A stretch of DNA of 64,000 bases from Streptomyces tauricus (GCF_014650955.1 NZ_BMVY01000009.1:1-64000), one strand, 5' to 3'. Positions 50,291 through 59,969 are shown, counted from the stretch's first letter. Numbers and translations are program-made. The notes: generated from the letters alone by a model not told the origin.

Positions 50291-51482
50291 ACAGTGGCTT
50301 GTGGGCGAGTACGACCAGATATGCCCCGTACGTGAACGAGAGCCCGGCCAGGGCGCCGACCACCAGGGTCGCGTGCCACGGCCGGGCTCTCGCCGTCCGT
50401 ACCAGCGCGCACGCGAGCGGCAGCAGCAGCGGGAACGCCGGCAGCAGGAACCGCGGCTTGCACTCGAAGAACCCGGCGCCGCCGGCCGCCACGAACAGCA
50501 GCACGCCCGCGTAGACCAGCAGCGGCAGGGGAGCGCGGTCCGCGAGCAGCAGCCCGTACAGCAGCAGCGCCGCCGCGACGGTCACCATCGACACCGGGAA
50601 GACGAGCAGGTCGCCCTCCAGCAGCAGATGCCGTACGAAGCGCAGCGCGTCGAGGCCGAAGTCGAAGCGCGAACCCCACAGCCGCTGCACCTCGAAGTAC
50701 CCGCCGAGCGGATCGCCCTGCCGCCGCCCCACCCACAGCACGTACCCCACCCAGCCGAGCGGGGCGAGCGCCGCGCCCGTCCACAGCCTGTGGGTAACTT
50801 TTCCGCGCCGCCTCCAGAACTCGTACGCCGCCGCCGCGAGGACCGCCGCGGCCACCGCGAACCCGTTCGGCCGGGCCAGCCCCGCGCCCACCGCGAGGGT
50901 GCCCGCCCACACCCACCGGCCGGTGAGGACGGCGTACAGCGACCAGGCCGCGAAGGCGGTCAGGACCGGTTCCGTGTACGCCATCGACAGCACGACCGAG
51001 TGCGGCAGCAGGGCCCACAGGAGGACGAGGGCGGTGGCGACGGCCCGGTCGTGCAGCCGGGCCCCGATCGCGTAGATCCCGCAGGCGGCGACCCCGGCGG
51101 CCGTCCACGACACCAGCAGGCCCGCCGCCGGACCGCTGAGCGGGGTCAACTCGGTGACGGACCGCAGCAGCCCCGGATAGAGCGGGAAGAACGCCAGGTC
51201 GCTGTGGACGACGTCGGGATGGAACCGCAGGCTGCGCCCGTAGCCGTTCCCGGCGATCCGCAGATACCAGATGGAGTCCCAGGACCGCCCGAGCAGCAGC
51301 ACGGGCCGCTCGCCGACCGCCCAGGCGGCCAGGGCCACGGCCGCGGCACCCAGCAGCCGGGCCGCCATGAACAGTGCGAGGGCCGTGCCCATCGTGGCGG
51401 CCGGGACCGGACGGCGCGGCGGCGGACGCTCCGCGGCGGGGGGCGTGACGGGGGAGGGCGCGAGGGTACGGACGAGGCTCAC
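50289..51482 (-). CDS. Membrane mannosyltransferase (PIG-V/GT-C-like)
   Basis: About 397 residues, start uncertain (GTG 51482 used; a TTG at 51584 is also in frame). It has about ten membrane helices. Motifs 'WDSIWYLRIAGNGY', 'FFPLYPGLLRSV', 'SMAYTEPVLTAFAAWSLYA' and 'ARPNGFAVAAAVL' are the GPI-mannosyltransferase/PIG-V signatures, where the first loop carries the Asp that activates the polyprenyl sugar donor. Such actinobacterial proteins transfer mannose from polyprenyl phosphate to glycolipids or proteins. The acceptor is unknown. Confidence 0.85.
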   Translation of the reverse strand: MSLVRTLAPSPVTPPAAERPPPRRPVPAATMGTALALFMAARLLGAAAVALAAWAVGERPVLLLGRSWDSIWYLRIAGNGYGRSLRFHPDVVHSDLAFFPLYPGLLRSVTELTPLSGPAAGLLVSWTAAGVAACGIYAIGARLHDRAVATALVLLWALLPHSVVLSMAYTEPVLTAFAAWSLYAVLTGRWVWAGTLAVGAGLARPNGFAVAAAVLAAAAYEFWRRRGKVTHRLWTGAALAPLGWVGYVLWVGRRQGDPLGGYFEVQRLWGSRFDFGLDALRFVRHLLLEGDLLVFPVSMVTVAAALLLYGLLLADRAPLPLLVYAGVLLFVAAGGAGFFECKPRFLLPAFPLLLPLACALVRTARARPWHATLVVGALAGLSFTYGAYLVVLAHKPL

Positions 51483-51612
51483 ATCCGAAGATTGCGGGCA
51501 ATCCGGGCCTTTTGCGAGCAACGCGCGGCCGACCGGGTCCGCTTCACCCCGTTGTTCCGCCACCACGGCGCGCCGCCGTGACAACGGGCTCCGAGGCGTT
51601 CGCCGGCCGGAG

Positions 51613-52824
51613 TCACCCGGCGAGCGTCTTGAGCCGGCTCACCGCTTCCTCCAGTACGGACGTCCGCTTGCAGAACGCGAACCGGACGAAGGGCGCCCCG
51701 GCGTCCCGGTGGTCGTAGAAGACCGCGTTCGGGATGGCGACGATCCCGGCCCGCTCCGGCAGCGCCCGGCAGAACGCGAAGCCGTCGCTCTCGCCCAGCG
51801 GCCGGATGTCGGTGGTGACGAAGTACGTCCCGGCCGGCCGGAACACCGCGAAGCCCGCCTCCGCGAGCCCCGCGCTCAGCAGGTCCCGCTTGGCCAGCAT
51901 GTCCGCGCGGAAGGCGTCGAAGTACGTGTCGGGCAGCGCCAGCGCCTCGGCGACCGCGTACTGGAAGGGCCCCGAGGACACGTACGTGAGGAACTGCTTC
52001 GCCGAGCGCACCGCCGTCACCAGCTCGGGTGAGGCGGTCACCCAGCCGACCTTCCAGCCGGTGAACGAGAACGTCTTGCCCGCGCTCCCGATGCTGACCG
52101 TGCGCCCGCGCATCCCGGGCAGCGTCGCGAGGGGCACGTGCTCGGCGCCGCCGAAGACCAGGTGCTCGTACACCTCGTCGGTGACGACCAGCAGATCCCG
52201 CTCGACGGCCAGCTCGGCGATCGCGGTCAGTTCCTCGCGGGTGAGGACCGTGCCGGTCGGGTTGTGCGGGGTGTTGAGCAGCAGCAGCCGGGTGTTGTCC
52301 GTGACCGCGTCGCGCAGCTCGTCGAGGTCGAGCCGGAACCGCCGCCGTACGACGCCGTCGTCGCCGGTCTCCTCGTGCGGCCGCAGGGTGACCGGCACGC
52401 GCGTACCACCGGCCATCGCGATGCAGGCCGCGTACGAGTCGTAGTACGGCTCCAGGGCGATCACCTCGTCGCCGGGCTCCAGCAGGGCGAGCAGGGTGGC
52501 CGCGATGGCCTCGGTCGCACCGGCCGTGACCAGCACCTCGGTCCCGGGGTCGTACGTCAGCCCGTACAGGCGCTCCTGATGCGCGGCGACGGCCGTACGC
52601 AGCTCGGGGACGCCAGGCCCCGGCGGGTACTGGTTGCCGCGCCCGTCGCGCAACGCCCGCACGGCCGCCTCCCGGACCTCCTCGGGCCCGTCGGTGTCGG
52701 GGAAGCCCTGCCCGAGATTGATCGAGCCGGTGCTCAGGGCGAGGGCCGACATCTCGGCGAAGATCGTCGTACCGAACTCGGCGAGACGGCGGTTGAGGAG
52801 GGGGCGACGTGCACTGGAGGTCAT
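51613..52824 (-). CDS. PLP-dependent aminotransferase (DapC/kynurenine-aminotransferase-like, class I)
   Basis: 403 residues from ATG 52824 (AGGA eight bases upstream); an ATG three codons earlier is in frame. 'INLGQGFPDTDGPEEVREAA', 'VTAGATEAIAATLLALLEPG', 'LNTPHNPTGTVLTREELTAI', 'DEVYEHLVFGGAEHVPLAT' and the Schiff-base lysine in SIGSAGKTFSFTGWKVGW are complete. This clade includes N-succinyldiaminopimelate aminotransferase and kynurenine transaminases; the kynurenine genes about 10 kb away raise the second possibility. Substrate is unproven. Confidence 0.92.
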   Translation of the reverse strand: MTSSARRPLLNRRLAEFGTTIFAEMSALALSTGSINLGQGFPDTDGPEEVREAAVRALRDGRGNQYPPGPGVPELRTAVAAHQERLYGLTYDPGTEVLVTAGATEAIAATLLALLEPGDEVIALEPYYDSYAACIAMAGGTRVPVTLRPHEETGDDGVVRRRFRLDLDELRDAVTDNTRLLLLNTPHNPTGTVLTREELTAIAELAVERDLLVVTDEVYEHLVFGGAEHVPLATLPGMRGRTVSIGSAGKTFSFTGWKVGWVTASPELVTAVRSAKQFLTYVSSGPFQYAVAEALALPDTYFDAFRADMLAKRDLLSAGLAEAGFAVFRPAGTYFVTTDIRPLGESDGFAFCRALPERAGIVAIPNAVFYDHRDAGAPFVRFAFCKRTSVLEEAVSRLKTLAG

Positions 52825-53076
52825 GACGGCCATCCTGCGCTCAACCTCTGGAGTTGCTCAACTCTGCTTTGGTCCGTGAGACGACAGGGCATCCCCCTCC
52901 CACGCAAGGCGCACACCTGGGTGTGCGGCAGGAATCACCGCCGCGGTCACCGAAGGAATCACAGCAGCGGTCGCCGCGGCAGTCACAGCAAGGATCTCGG
53001 CAGGAAACAGGCAGCAGCAGACGAGAAGCAGAGCCCACGGGGGGCCGCTTCGGGGGAACGGAAGGAGGGTGGCGCC
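52825..53076. repeat. Intergenic region with direct repeats
   Basis: Two 24-bp units beginning AGGAATCAC(C/A)GC(C/A)GCGGTC at 52930 and 52954 stand in this gap between divergent genes, followed by a more degenerate third copy. No gene is seen. Confidence 0.7.
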
Positions 53077-53346
53077 ATGGTCATCGGCATCATCCTGGCG
53101 TTGTTCGTCGTGGGGTTCGTGGTCGTCGTGGGCGTGCGGATCGCATCCGCCGCCGACCGGGGACGCGGTCGTGGCAGGGGGCGTTCGCGCCGCAACAGCG
53201 ACAGCTGGTGGGCCGGCGGGGGAGCGACGAGCGGGGGCGACGGAGGCTCCTCCTCCTCCTGTTCGTCGGGCTCGTCGGGGAACCACTCCTGCGGCGGCGG
53301 TTCGTCCTGCGGGGGCGGAGGCGGCGGATGCGGCGGAGGCAGCTGA
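53077..53346 (+). CDS. Small Gly/Cys-rich membrane protein
   Basis: 89 residues. One N-terminal helix ('MVIGIILALFVVGFVVVVGV'), an Arg-rich turn ('RGRGRGRGRSRRNSDSW') and a tail of Gly, Ser and five or so Cys ('SSSCSSGSSGNHSCGGGSS', 'CGGGGGGCGGGS'). ATG 53077 has GAAGGAGGG upstream. Such tails occur beside DUF2617 and polyamine synthase genes; they could bind metal or be modified. I do not know its function. Confidence 0.8.
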   Translation: MVIGIILALFVVGFVVVVGVRIASAADRGRGRGRGRSRRNSDSWWAGGGATSGGDGGSSSSCSSGSSGNHSCGGGSSCGGGGGGCGGGS

Positions 53347-53743
53347 CACGGGGCAGCTGAGCTCCGGGCGGCAACCGGGTTCCGGGACGGGGCAACCGCC
53401 TCCGGGCCGGGAACCGCGTCCGGATCGTCCGCTCGAACGAGTGCCCGTCGGGGGTCATCTCCCGGCGGGCACTCCGTCGTTCAGGGGGCGTGAACCTCGA
53501 CGTGAGCCCCCCAGGGGCGCACTTTCTGGTTGAACAGTTGAGCTGTGGAGCCCTCGGGGGGATGGAAACCCGCCGAAGTTGGGTAAAAACGCTGTGACGG
53601 ACGCGCCGTTCATGATTCCCTCGTATCGCCGACGCAGACCCCGGAACAACCCTCTGACCTGGCCGACCGGGCCCGGATCACCGCCCGGCGCCGACCGGGG
53701 TGCGACGGACCGACCCCACCCTTGCGTGCAGCGGAGCCGACCC
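53347..53743. terminator. Intergenic region with hairpin
   Basis: A 9-bp stem GAGTGCCCG / CGGGCACTC at 53439-53474 is a modest terminator after the small membrane gene. An open frame from 53579 to the DUF2617 start has no ribosome site and is Arg/Pro-rich, so it is not counted as coding. Nothing else was seen. Confidence 0.55.
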
Positions 53744-54262
53744 ATGCTCACGACCCTCAACACCGCCTACACCGACACGCGCGCGGCCGACCTCGCCTGG
53801 GCCCTCGGACGCGAACCGCTGCCCGCGCTCGCCACCCTCGACATCGAATTCGCCGACGCGAAACTGCAGTTGAGACTGCTCGGAGCGTCCCACCAGGTCC
53901 TCCTTGAGGAGGAGCGGGGCACCTGTTCGGAGACCGTCGCCTGTATCGCGGGCAGCAGTTCACCGCTGCCGCTCGGCGTCGCCAAGCGGGCGGGCGACTG
54001 GGAGTACGAGTTCGCCGCGCGCGTGGAGACGCTGTCGCGCGGTTCCTTCGCGGGCCGGGCCCAGGAGTTGCTCGCCCTCGTCGCCGACCATCCGAACGGA
54101 CTGGCGGGGGTCTTCCCCGGCAGCCCGCACGCCTTCACCGCGATGCTCGCGCAGCGCCACGAGGGCCAGGTGCACTGGCGCACCTGGCACGCCTACCCCC
54201 AGGAGGGCCAACTGGTCGCCACCCGTACGAAGGTGGGAGTACGGGTACCCGCGCGTCTCTAG
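53744..54262 (+). CDS. DUF2617 family protein
   Basis: 172 residues from ATG 53744: 'LTTLNTAYTDTRAADLAWAL', 'LQLRLLGASHQVLLEEERG', 'DWEYEFAARVETLSRGSFA', 'LADHPNGLAGVFPGSP'-type and 'VHWRTWHAYPQEGQLVATRT' blocks define this actinobacterial family. Function unknown; it is regularly found beside membrane polyamine aminopropyltransferases, and one follows here after 144 bases. The pairing suggests a shared membrane pathway. Confidence 0.93.
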   Translation: MLTTLNTAYTDTRAADLAWALGREPLPALATLDIEFADAKLQLRLLGASHQVLLEEERGTCSETVACIAGSSSPLPLGVAKRAGDWEYEFAARVETLSRGSFAGRAQELLALVADHPNGLAGVFPGSPHAFTAMLAQRHEGQVHWRTWHAYPQEGQLVATRTKVGVRVPARL

Positions 54263-54406
54263 GGCAGGCCCCGGGCCCTGGCGTCACGCCGCCGTCCTCC
54301 GTCCGGCGGGAGGGGGCCCCGAAACGGCCGAAGTATGCGCGGGCGACAGCATTTACACACGTGTGGGTGACAGGACGCAGTGAACCGGTGACGTAGCGTT
54401 CCCTGA

Positions 54407-56062
54407 GTGATCGAGCCGCACGCGCCCGCCCCGCCCGGTACGGCCCCGCCGCCCCGCCGCGGCGCGGGCCAGGCGCGTCTGCCGGTCAGGCCCGCCACCG
54501 GCCGGTTCCTCGTCCTCACCGGCGTGTTCGTCTGCGCGGCCTGCGGACTGGTGTACGAACTGGAACTGGTCGCCCTCGCCTCGTACTTGATCGGCGACTC
54601 CATCACCCAGGCCTCCGTCGTCCTGTCCGTGATGGTCTTCGCGATGGGCATCGGCTCACTCCTCGCCAAACGGCTGCGCTGCCGCGCCGCGGCCGGCTTC
54701 GGTGCCGTGGAGGCCCTGCTCGCGCTGATCGGCGGCTGCAGCGCGATGGCCCTGTACGCCGTCTTCGCCTGGACCGGCGACTGGGGCGGCGCCTGGGCCA
54801 ACGGCTCCAGCTACCTCCTCGTCGCCTTCTCCCTCGCCATCGGCCTGCTCATCGGCGCCGAGGTGCCGCTGCTGATGGAGCTGATCCAGCGCGTGCGCAG
54901 ACAGGACGCGGGCGGCGCGGTCGCCGACCTGTTCGCCGCGGACTACGTGGGCGCGCTGGCCGGCGGGCTCGCGTTCCCGTTCCTGCTGCTGCCCCTGCTC
55001 GGCCAGCTGACCGCGACGCTGATCACCGGGACGGTCAACGCGATCGCCGGCGCCGCGCTCGTCCTCGGCCTGTTCCGGCAGGACCTGACCCGGCGCGGCC
55101 GCTGGCTGCTGGTCGTCGCCAACCTCCTCGTCCTCGCGCTGCTCGCCTCGGCCGCCGTCCTCGTCGACGACTTCGAGCGGTCCGCGCGGCACGCGATGTA
55201 CGGCAGGGACGTCCGGGTGGCCATGCACACCGACGTCCAGGACGTCGTCCTCACCGGCGGCACCGACGGCAGCCGGCTCGACCTCTACCTCGACGGCCGG
55301 CTGAGGGTCAGCGGCAGCGACGAGCGCCGCTACCACGAGGCGCTCGTCCACCCCGCGATGAACGGCCCCCACGCGCGCGTGCTCGTCCTCGGCGGTGGCG
55401 ACGGGCTGGCCGTGCGCGAGGTGCTGCGGCACCGGGGCGTACACCGGGTCGACGTCGTCGAACTCGACACCGAGTTCGTGGAGTTGGCACGCACCGACCC
55501 GGCACTGTCCGCGCTGAACGGCCACGCGTACGAGGATCCGCGGGTGCGGGTCGTCGCCGCGGACGCGTTCGGCTGGCTGCGGCAGGCCCCGCGGGACGCG
55601 TACGACGTGGTGGTCTCCGATCTGCCCGACCCCGAGGACACGTCCAGTACGAAGCTGTACTCGCAGGAGTTCTACGGGCTGGCCCGCGCGGTGCTCGGCG
55701 ACGGCGGGCGGCTCGTCGTGCACGCCGGGCCCGTCGCGGCCCGGCCGCGCGCGTTCTGGACCGTGGACGCGACGGTACGGGCGGCCGGGCTGCGGACGGT
55801 GCCGTACTCCGTCGGCGGCCGCGACTCCTACGCCGCGGGCGGGTCGCGGGTCCCGCACGACTGGGGGTACGTGCTGGCCGCGCGCACGCGGCCGTACCTG
55901 GGGGACGGGGCGACGGAGGGGGCGCCGCGCGTGCCGTCCCTCCAGGCGGGCGTCCGCGCGATGGAGCGCACGCGGCTGGAGGGCCTGCCGCCCTCGACGC
56001 TGGTACACCCGAGATACGCGGACTACGGGGAGTACGCGGAATACGCGGAATACGCGGACTGA
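54407..56062 (+). CDS. Membrane-fused polyamine aminopropyltransferase (spermidine synthase-like)
   Basis: 551 residues from GTG 54407. The N-terminal 220 residues have about seven membrane helices ('FLVLTGVFVCAACGLVYELE', 'FSLAIGLLIGAEVPLLMELI'). The C-terminal domain is a spermidine synthase fold: 'VLVLGGGDGLAVREVLRHRG' for decarboxylated-SAM binding, 'VDVVELDTEFVELARTD' and 'YDVVVSDLPDPEDTSSTKLY' with the catalytic Asp. Membrane-fused members of this family are common in actinobacteria and their substrate is uncertain. The C-terminus ends in a YAEYAEYA repeat. Confidence 0.93.
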   Translation: MIEPHAPAPPGTAPPPRRGAGQARLPVRPATGRFLVLTGVFVCAACGLVYELELVALASYLIGDSITQASVVLSVMVFAMGIGSLLAKRLRCRAAAGFGAVEALLALIGGCSAMALYAVFAWTGDWGGAWANGSSYLLVAFSLAIGLLIGAEVPLLMELIQRVRRQDAGGAVADLFAADYVGALAGGLAFPFLLLPLLGQLTATLITGTVNAIAGAALVLGLFRQDLTRRGRWLLVVANLLVLALLASAAVLVDDFERSARHAMYGRDVRVAMHTDVQDVVLTGGTDGSRLDLYLDGRLRVSGSDERRYHEALVHPAMNGPHARVLVLGGGDGLAVREVLRHRGVHRVDVVELDTEFVELARTDPALSALNGHAYEDPRVRVVAADAFGWLRQAPRDAYDVVVSDLPDPEDTSSTKLYSQEFYGLARAVLGDGGRLVVHAGPVAARPRAFWTVDATVRAAGLRTVPYSVGGRDSYAAGGSRVPHDWGYVLAARTRPYLGDGATEGAPRVPSLQAGVRAMERTRLEGLPPSTLVHPRYADYGEYAEYAEYAD

Positions 56063-56223
56063 GCCCGTCCGGGGGCGCTTCGCGATTGGCTCCACGGGTG
56101 CGTCCGCCGGTCCGTCGCGCGCGTCCCTCCGCGCGTCCGTCCGGGCGTCCATCCGCGGTGGATCCGGGGGAATCCCCGCATGTACGGGTGCGGTACGGGT
56201 GGTGCTGGGTAGGCTCGGCCGAC

Positions 56224-56982
56224 ATGGAGCATGAGGTGTTCGTTCCGGTTCCCGTCGAGCGTCTGCGCGAGGCTCTCGCCGATCCCGCGCGGGTGGCGCG
56301 GGCGCTGCCCGGTCTCCAGCAGGACGCGGGGACGGCGCCCGTCTCCGGCCGCCTGAAGCTACGGGTCGGCGGGCACTCCATCACGTACCGGGGCACGCTC
56401 GGTGTCTCCGCGCGCGACGACGGCTCGTACTCCGTCGAGGCCGACGCCACGGAGGCGCGGGGGACGGGCTCGGTGAAGCTCGCGCTCACGCTGGCCGTGC
56501 GGCCGGCCGAGGGGGGCTCGACGCTCACGTTCACCGGTACGGCCTCGGCCGACGGCCGTATCGCCGATCTGCCGGCGGACGAGGTGGCGTCGGCGACGAC
56601 CCGCCTGCTGAACCGCTTCGCGGAACACCTGGCGCCGGAACCGGAGCCGGAGGAGGAGTCCCCGGAGCCGGGGCCCGACCCGGCGGAGGAAGAGCCCTCC
56701 TCCTCGCACGTGCCGTTCGCGGAGGGCGACTTCGCGAGCGGCTTCGAGGACGACGGGACGTCGCCGCCCGGGGCACCGGCCGAGGCGGCGCACGCGCGGC
56801 GCACGATGATCGGCCGCAGCGCGGAGGAGGTCGACCACGCGCCGCCGCGCGGCCGGTACGCGCCCGTGCCGACGCCCGAGTCCGCGGGCGGCAACGCGGT
56901 CCTCCGCTGGGCCGCACCCGCGGCGGCCCTCGCCCTGGCCTCGGCGATCGTAGTAGGCCGAGCCCTCCGCAAACGCCACTGA
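56224..56982 (+). CDS. CoxG/SRPBCC-like protein with C-terminal membrane anchor
   Basis: 252 residues. The N-terminal 140 match the CoxG-type SRPBCC fold ('VFVPVPVERLREALADPARV', 'ARALPGLQQDAG', 'GHSITYRGTLGV'). Then an acidic Pro-Glu-rich linker (about 145-200) and a terminal helix ('WAAPAAALALASAIVVGRAL') with a basic end. CoxG attaches to membranes to recruit carbon-monoxide dehydrogenase; here no such genes are seen, so the role is unknown. Confidence 0.88.
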   Translation: MEHEVFVPVPVERLREALADPARVARALPGLQQDAGTAPVSGRLKLRVGGHSITYRGTLGVSARDDGSYSVEADATEARGTGSVKLALTLAVRPAEGGSTLTFTGTASADGRIADLPADEVASATTRLLNRFAEHLAPEPEPEEESPEPGPDPAEEEPSSSHVPFAEGDFASGFEDDGTSPPGAPAEAAHARRTMIGRSAEEVDHAPPRGRYAPVPTPESAGGNAVLRWAAPAAALALASAIVVGRALRKRH

Positions 56983-57405
56983 CCACCGCGGCGAGGTGGG
57001 GGTCGCCCGCGCGGTTCCCCGCGCCCCTGAGGGGGCTGCTTGGGGGCGCGGGGAACTGCGCGGCCAGCCATGAGCGGCGTGCACGGGGCATCCGGTGTGC
57101 GGTGTGTTTTGTGTGCGGCCGAGTGGGGGTTGCCCGCGCAGTTTCCCGCGCCCCTGAGGGGCGGCCGGTCCTGGGGCGTGGCCTCCCGCCCGCCCGGAGA
57201 CGGCCCGCAGGGCCCGTTTTCAGGGGCGCGGGGAACTGCGCGGCCAGCCGCGGGCGGCGTGCACGGGATATACCGCGTGCGGTGTGGGTTTTTTCTGCGG
57301 GTGGGTACAGGGCGCGCGCGCAGTTCCCCGCGCCCCTGGGGGCGGCCGCCCCGGGATGGGCCCCTGCGGGGCACAACCCGTCGCGCACCCCGTAGGGTCT
57401 TCCGC
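56983..57405. repeat. Array of dispersed palindromic repeats
   Basis: Five or so copies of the unit AGGGGCGCGGGGAACTGCGC or its complement lie between about 57010 and 57345, separated by variable GC-rich spacers. It resembles the arrays near 1, 17 and 35 kb. The two flanking genes are on the same strand, so here it is not a convergent terminator. Confidence 0.85.
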
Positions 57406-58197
57406 GTGAGTAACGAAGACATCACGCTGACCGCCGGCGACGCGCAAGCGACCGTGCAGCCGGGCAACGGCGGACGGATCGGCGGACTGAAGGTCGACGG
57501 CGTCGAACTGCTGCGCCAGGGCGACAAGTTCGGCTGCTTCCCCATGGTGCCGTGGTGCGGCCGCACCAGGGACGGCCGTTTCCTCAACGGCTCCACCCCC
57601 CACCAACTCCCCCTCAACTCCCCACCCCACGCCATCCACGGCACCGCCCGCGACGCCGCCTGGCGCACCGCCCGTACGAGCGCCGACGAGGCCGTCATCA
57701 CGTACGACCTCGTCGACCCCTGGCCGTACTCCGGCCGGGTCACGCAGGTCGTCAAGCTGACCGAGGACTCCCTGACGCTCACCATGTCGGTGGAGACGTA
57801 CGGCGACTCCTTCCCGGCGCAGATCGGGTGGCACCCCTGGTTCAACCGCACCCTCGGCGGAGGCGAGGGCGCGCGCGTCGACTTCAGCGCCGCCTGGCAG
57901 GAGGAGCGCGGCGACGACCACCTGCCGACCGGCCGCCGCATCGACCCGCGGCCGAGCCCCTGGGACGACTGCTTCGGTATGCCCGACGGCGTCGACGTCA
58001 CCCTCACCTGGCCCGGCCGGCTGGAGCTGAACGTGGCCAGCCGCGAGCAGTGGGTCGTCGTCTACGACGAGCAGGAGGCGGCCGTGTGCGTGGAACCGCA
58101 GACCGGGCCGCCCAACGGCCTCAACACCCTGCCCCGCCTGGTCACCCCCATCGACCCCCTGGAAGCCGCCACCACCTGGACCTGGCGCCGCCTCTAA
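57406..58197 (+). CDS. Aldose 1-epimerase family protein
   Basis: 263 residues from GTG 57406. 'VQPGNGGRIGGLKVDGVELL', 'GCFPMVPWCGRTRDGRFLNG', 'PPHAIHGTARDAAWRTARTS', 'VETYGDSFPAQIGWHPWFN' and 'VVYDEQEAAVCVEPQTGPPN' are the galactose mutarotase-type blocks: catalytic His in HAIHG and GWHPWF, Glu in CVEPQTG. It probably interconverts anomers of a hexose or hexose-phosphate. pyrE follows after ten bases. Confidence 0.93.
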   Translation: MSNEDITLTAGDAQATVQPGNGGRIGGLKVDGVELLRQGDKFGCFPMVPWCGRTRDGRFLNGSTPHQLPLNSPPHAIHGTARDAAWRTARTSADEAVITYDLVDPWPYSGRVTQVVKLTEDSLTLTMSVETYGDSFPAQIGWHPWFNRTLGGGEGARVDFSAAWQEERGDDHLPTGRRIDPRPSPWDDCFGMPDGVDVTLTWPGRLELNVASREQWVVVYDEQEAAVCVEPQTGPPNGLNTLPRLVTPIDPLEAATTWTWRRL

Positions 58198-58207
58198 GCT
58201 GACCCGC

Positions 58208-58759
58208 ATGAGCGACGACGTACGCGGCGAGCTGCTGCAGCAGATCAAGGACAAGGCCGTGGTGCACGGCAAGGTGACCCTCTCCTCCGGCATCGAGGCC
58301 GACTACTACGTCGACCTGCGGCGGATCACCCTGGACGGCGAGGCCGCCCCGCTGGTCGGCGAGGTGCTGCTCGACCTGACGGCGGACCTGGACTTCGACG
58401 CGGTCGGCGGCCTCACCATGGGCGCCGACCCGGTGGCCGCGGCCCTGCTGCACGCCGCCCACGCGCGCGGCCGGCGCCTGGACGCCTTCGTGGTCCGCAA
58501 GGAGGCGAAGGCGCACGGCCTGCAGCGCAGGGTCGAGGGCCCGGAGATCGCGGGCCGCCGTGTGCTCGTCGTCGAGGACACCTCGACGACCGGCGGCTCC
58601 CCGCTCGCCGCCGTCGAGGCCGTGCGCGAGGCCGGCGCGGAGGTCGTCGGCGTGGCGACCATCGTCGACCGCGCCACCGGCGCCGCGGAGAAGATCCAGG
58701 AAGCCGCCGGTGTCCCGTACCTCTTCGCCTACTCCAAGGACGAGCTGGGCCTCGCCTGA
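58208..58759 (+). CDS. pyrE: Orotate phosphoribosyltransferase
   Basis: 183 residues. 'AVVHGKVTLSSGIEADYYVD' at the N-terminus and the PRPP-binding motif VLVVEDTSTTGGSPL (about residues 119-133) are complete, with 'FVVRKEAKAHGLQRRVEGPE' for the catalytic Lys loop. It converts orotate and PRPP to OMP in pyrimidine synthesis. Other pyrimidine genes are not nearby. It starts ten bases after the epimerase gene and may be cotranscribed. Confidence 0.96.
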   Translation: MSDDVRGELLQQIKDKAVVHGKVTLSSGIEADYYVDLRRITLDGEAAPLVGEVLLDLTADLDFDAVGGLTMGADPVAAALLHAAHARGRRLDAFVVRKEAKAHGLQRRVEGPEIAGRRVLVVEDTSTTGGSPLAAVEAVREAGAEVVGVATIVDRATGAAEKIQEAAGVPYLFAYSKDELGLA

Positions 58760-58880
58760 GCGAGACCTGAGTGAGACCGGAGCATCCGGTCATGTCTGGA
58801 AAGATGGGGCCGACGATGACGTCGCCCCCTAGGTCAGGGTTCTCAGCAGAACGCCACCCGCACATACAAGGAGCGGACAG

Positions 58881-59903
58881 ATGCCCATCGCAACCCCCGA
58901 GGTCTACAACGAGATGCTCGACCGGGCGAAGGCAGGCAAGTTCGCCTACCCGGCCATCAATGTGACCTCGACGCAGACCCTGCACGCTGCGCTCCGCGGC
59001 TTCGCGGAGGCCGAGAGCGACGGCATCATCCAGATCTCCACCGGCGGTGCGGAGTTCCTGGGCGGCCAGTACAAGAAGGACATGGTCACGGGCGCGGTCG
59101 CGCTCGCCGAGTTCGCGCACATCGTCGCCGCGAAGTACGACGTCACCGTCGCCCTGCACACGGACCACTGCCCGAAGGACAAGCTCGACGGGTACGTGCG
59201 TCCGCTGCTCGCGGTCTCCGAGGAGCGCGTCAAGGCCGGTCAGAACCCGCTGTTCCAGTCCCACATGTGGGACGGCTCCGCGGAGACCCTCGACGACAAC
59301 CTGGCCATCGCGCAGGAGCTACTGGCCCGCGCCGCCGCCGCGAAGATCATCCTTGAGGTGGAGATCACCCCGACCGGTGGTGAGGAGGACGGCGTCACGC
59401 ACGAGATCAACGACTCCCTCTACACCACGGTCGACGACGCGTTCCGTACCGTCGAGGCCCTGGGCCTGGGCGAGAAGGGCCGCTACCTGCTGGCCGCGTC
59501 CTTCGGCAACGTGCACGGCGTCTACAAGCCGGGCAACGTCGTCCTGCGCCCCGAGCTCCTGAAGGAGCTGAACGAGGGCGTGGCGGCGAAGTACAACAAG
59601 CCGTCCCCGTTCGACTTCGTCTTCCACGGCGGCTCCGGCTCCTCCGAGGAGGAGATCCGCACGGCCCTGGAGAACGGCGTCGTGAAGATGAACATCGACA
59701 CGGACACGCAGTACGCGTTCACGCGCCCCGTCGCGGACCACATGTTCCGCAACTACGACGGTGTCCTGAAGGTCGACGGCGAGGTCGGCAACAAGAAGAC
59801 GTACGACCCCCGCACCTGGGGCAAGCTCGCCGAGGGCTCGATGGCCGCGCGCGTCACGCAGGCCTGCGGCAACCTGCGTTCCACGGGTACGAAGATCAAG
59901 TAA
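58881..59903 (+). CDS. fbaA: Class II fructose-bisphosphate aldolase
   Basis: 340 residues. Zinc ligands and catalytic residues are visible: 'VALHTDHCPKDKLDGYVRPL' (His, Asp, His), 'FQSHMWDGSAETLDDNLAIA', 'LEVEITPTGGEEDGVTH' (catalytic Glu/Asp region), 'AASFGNVHGVYKPGNVVLRP' (His) and 'VFHGGSGSSEEEIRTALENG' (His). It splits fructose 1,6-bisphosphate in glycolysis and reverses it in gluconeogenesis. ATG 58881 has AAGGAG upstream. A strong terminator follows. Confidence 0.98.
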   Translation: MPIATPEVYNEMLDRAKAGKFAYPAINVTSTQTLHAALRGFAEAESDGIIQISTGGAEFLGGQYKKDMVTGAVALAEFAHIVAAKYDVTVALHTDHCPKDKLDGYVRPLLAVSEERVKAGQNPLFQSHMWDGSAETLDDNLAIAQELLARAAAAKIILEVEITPTGGEEDGVTHEINDSLYTTVDDAFRTVEALGLGEKGRYLLAASFGNVHGVYKPGNVVLRPELLKELNEGVAAKYNKPSPFDFVFHGGSGSSEEEIRTALENGVVKMNIDTDTQYAFTRPVADHMFRNYDGVLKVDGEVGNKKTYDPRTWGKLAEGSMAARVTQACGNLRSTGTKIK

Positions 59904-59919
59904 GCACCCCTCTCGCGGG

Positions 59920-59959
59920 GGCGGGGCCCGGTTGTCCACAGGGACGACCGGGCCCCGCC
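59920..59959 (+). terminator. Strong terminator after fbaA
   Basis: A 12-bp perfect outer stem (GGCGGGGCCCGG / CCGGGCCCCGCC, 59920-59931 with 59948-59959) extended by further pairs around TGTCC/GGGACG. It lies 17 bases after the aldolase stop. Confidence 0.9.
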
Positions 59960-59969
59960 GTATGTCCGT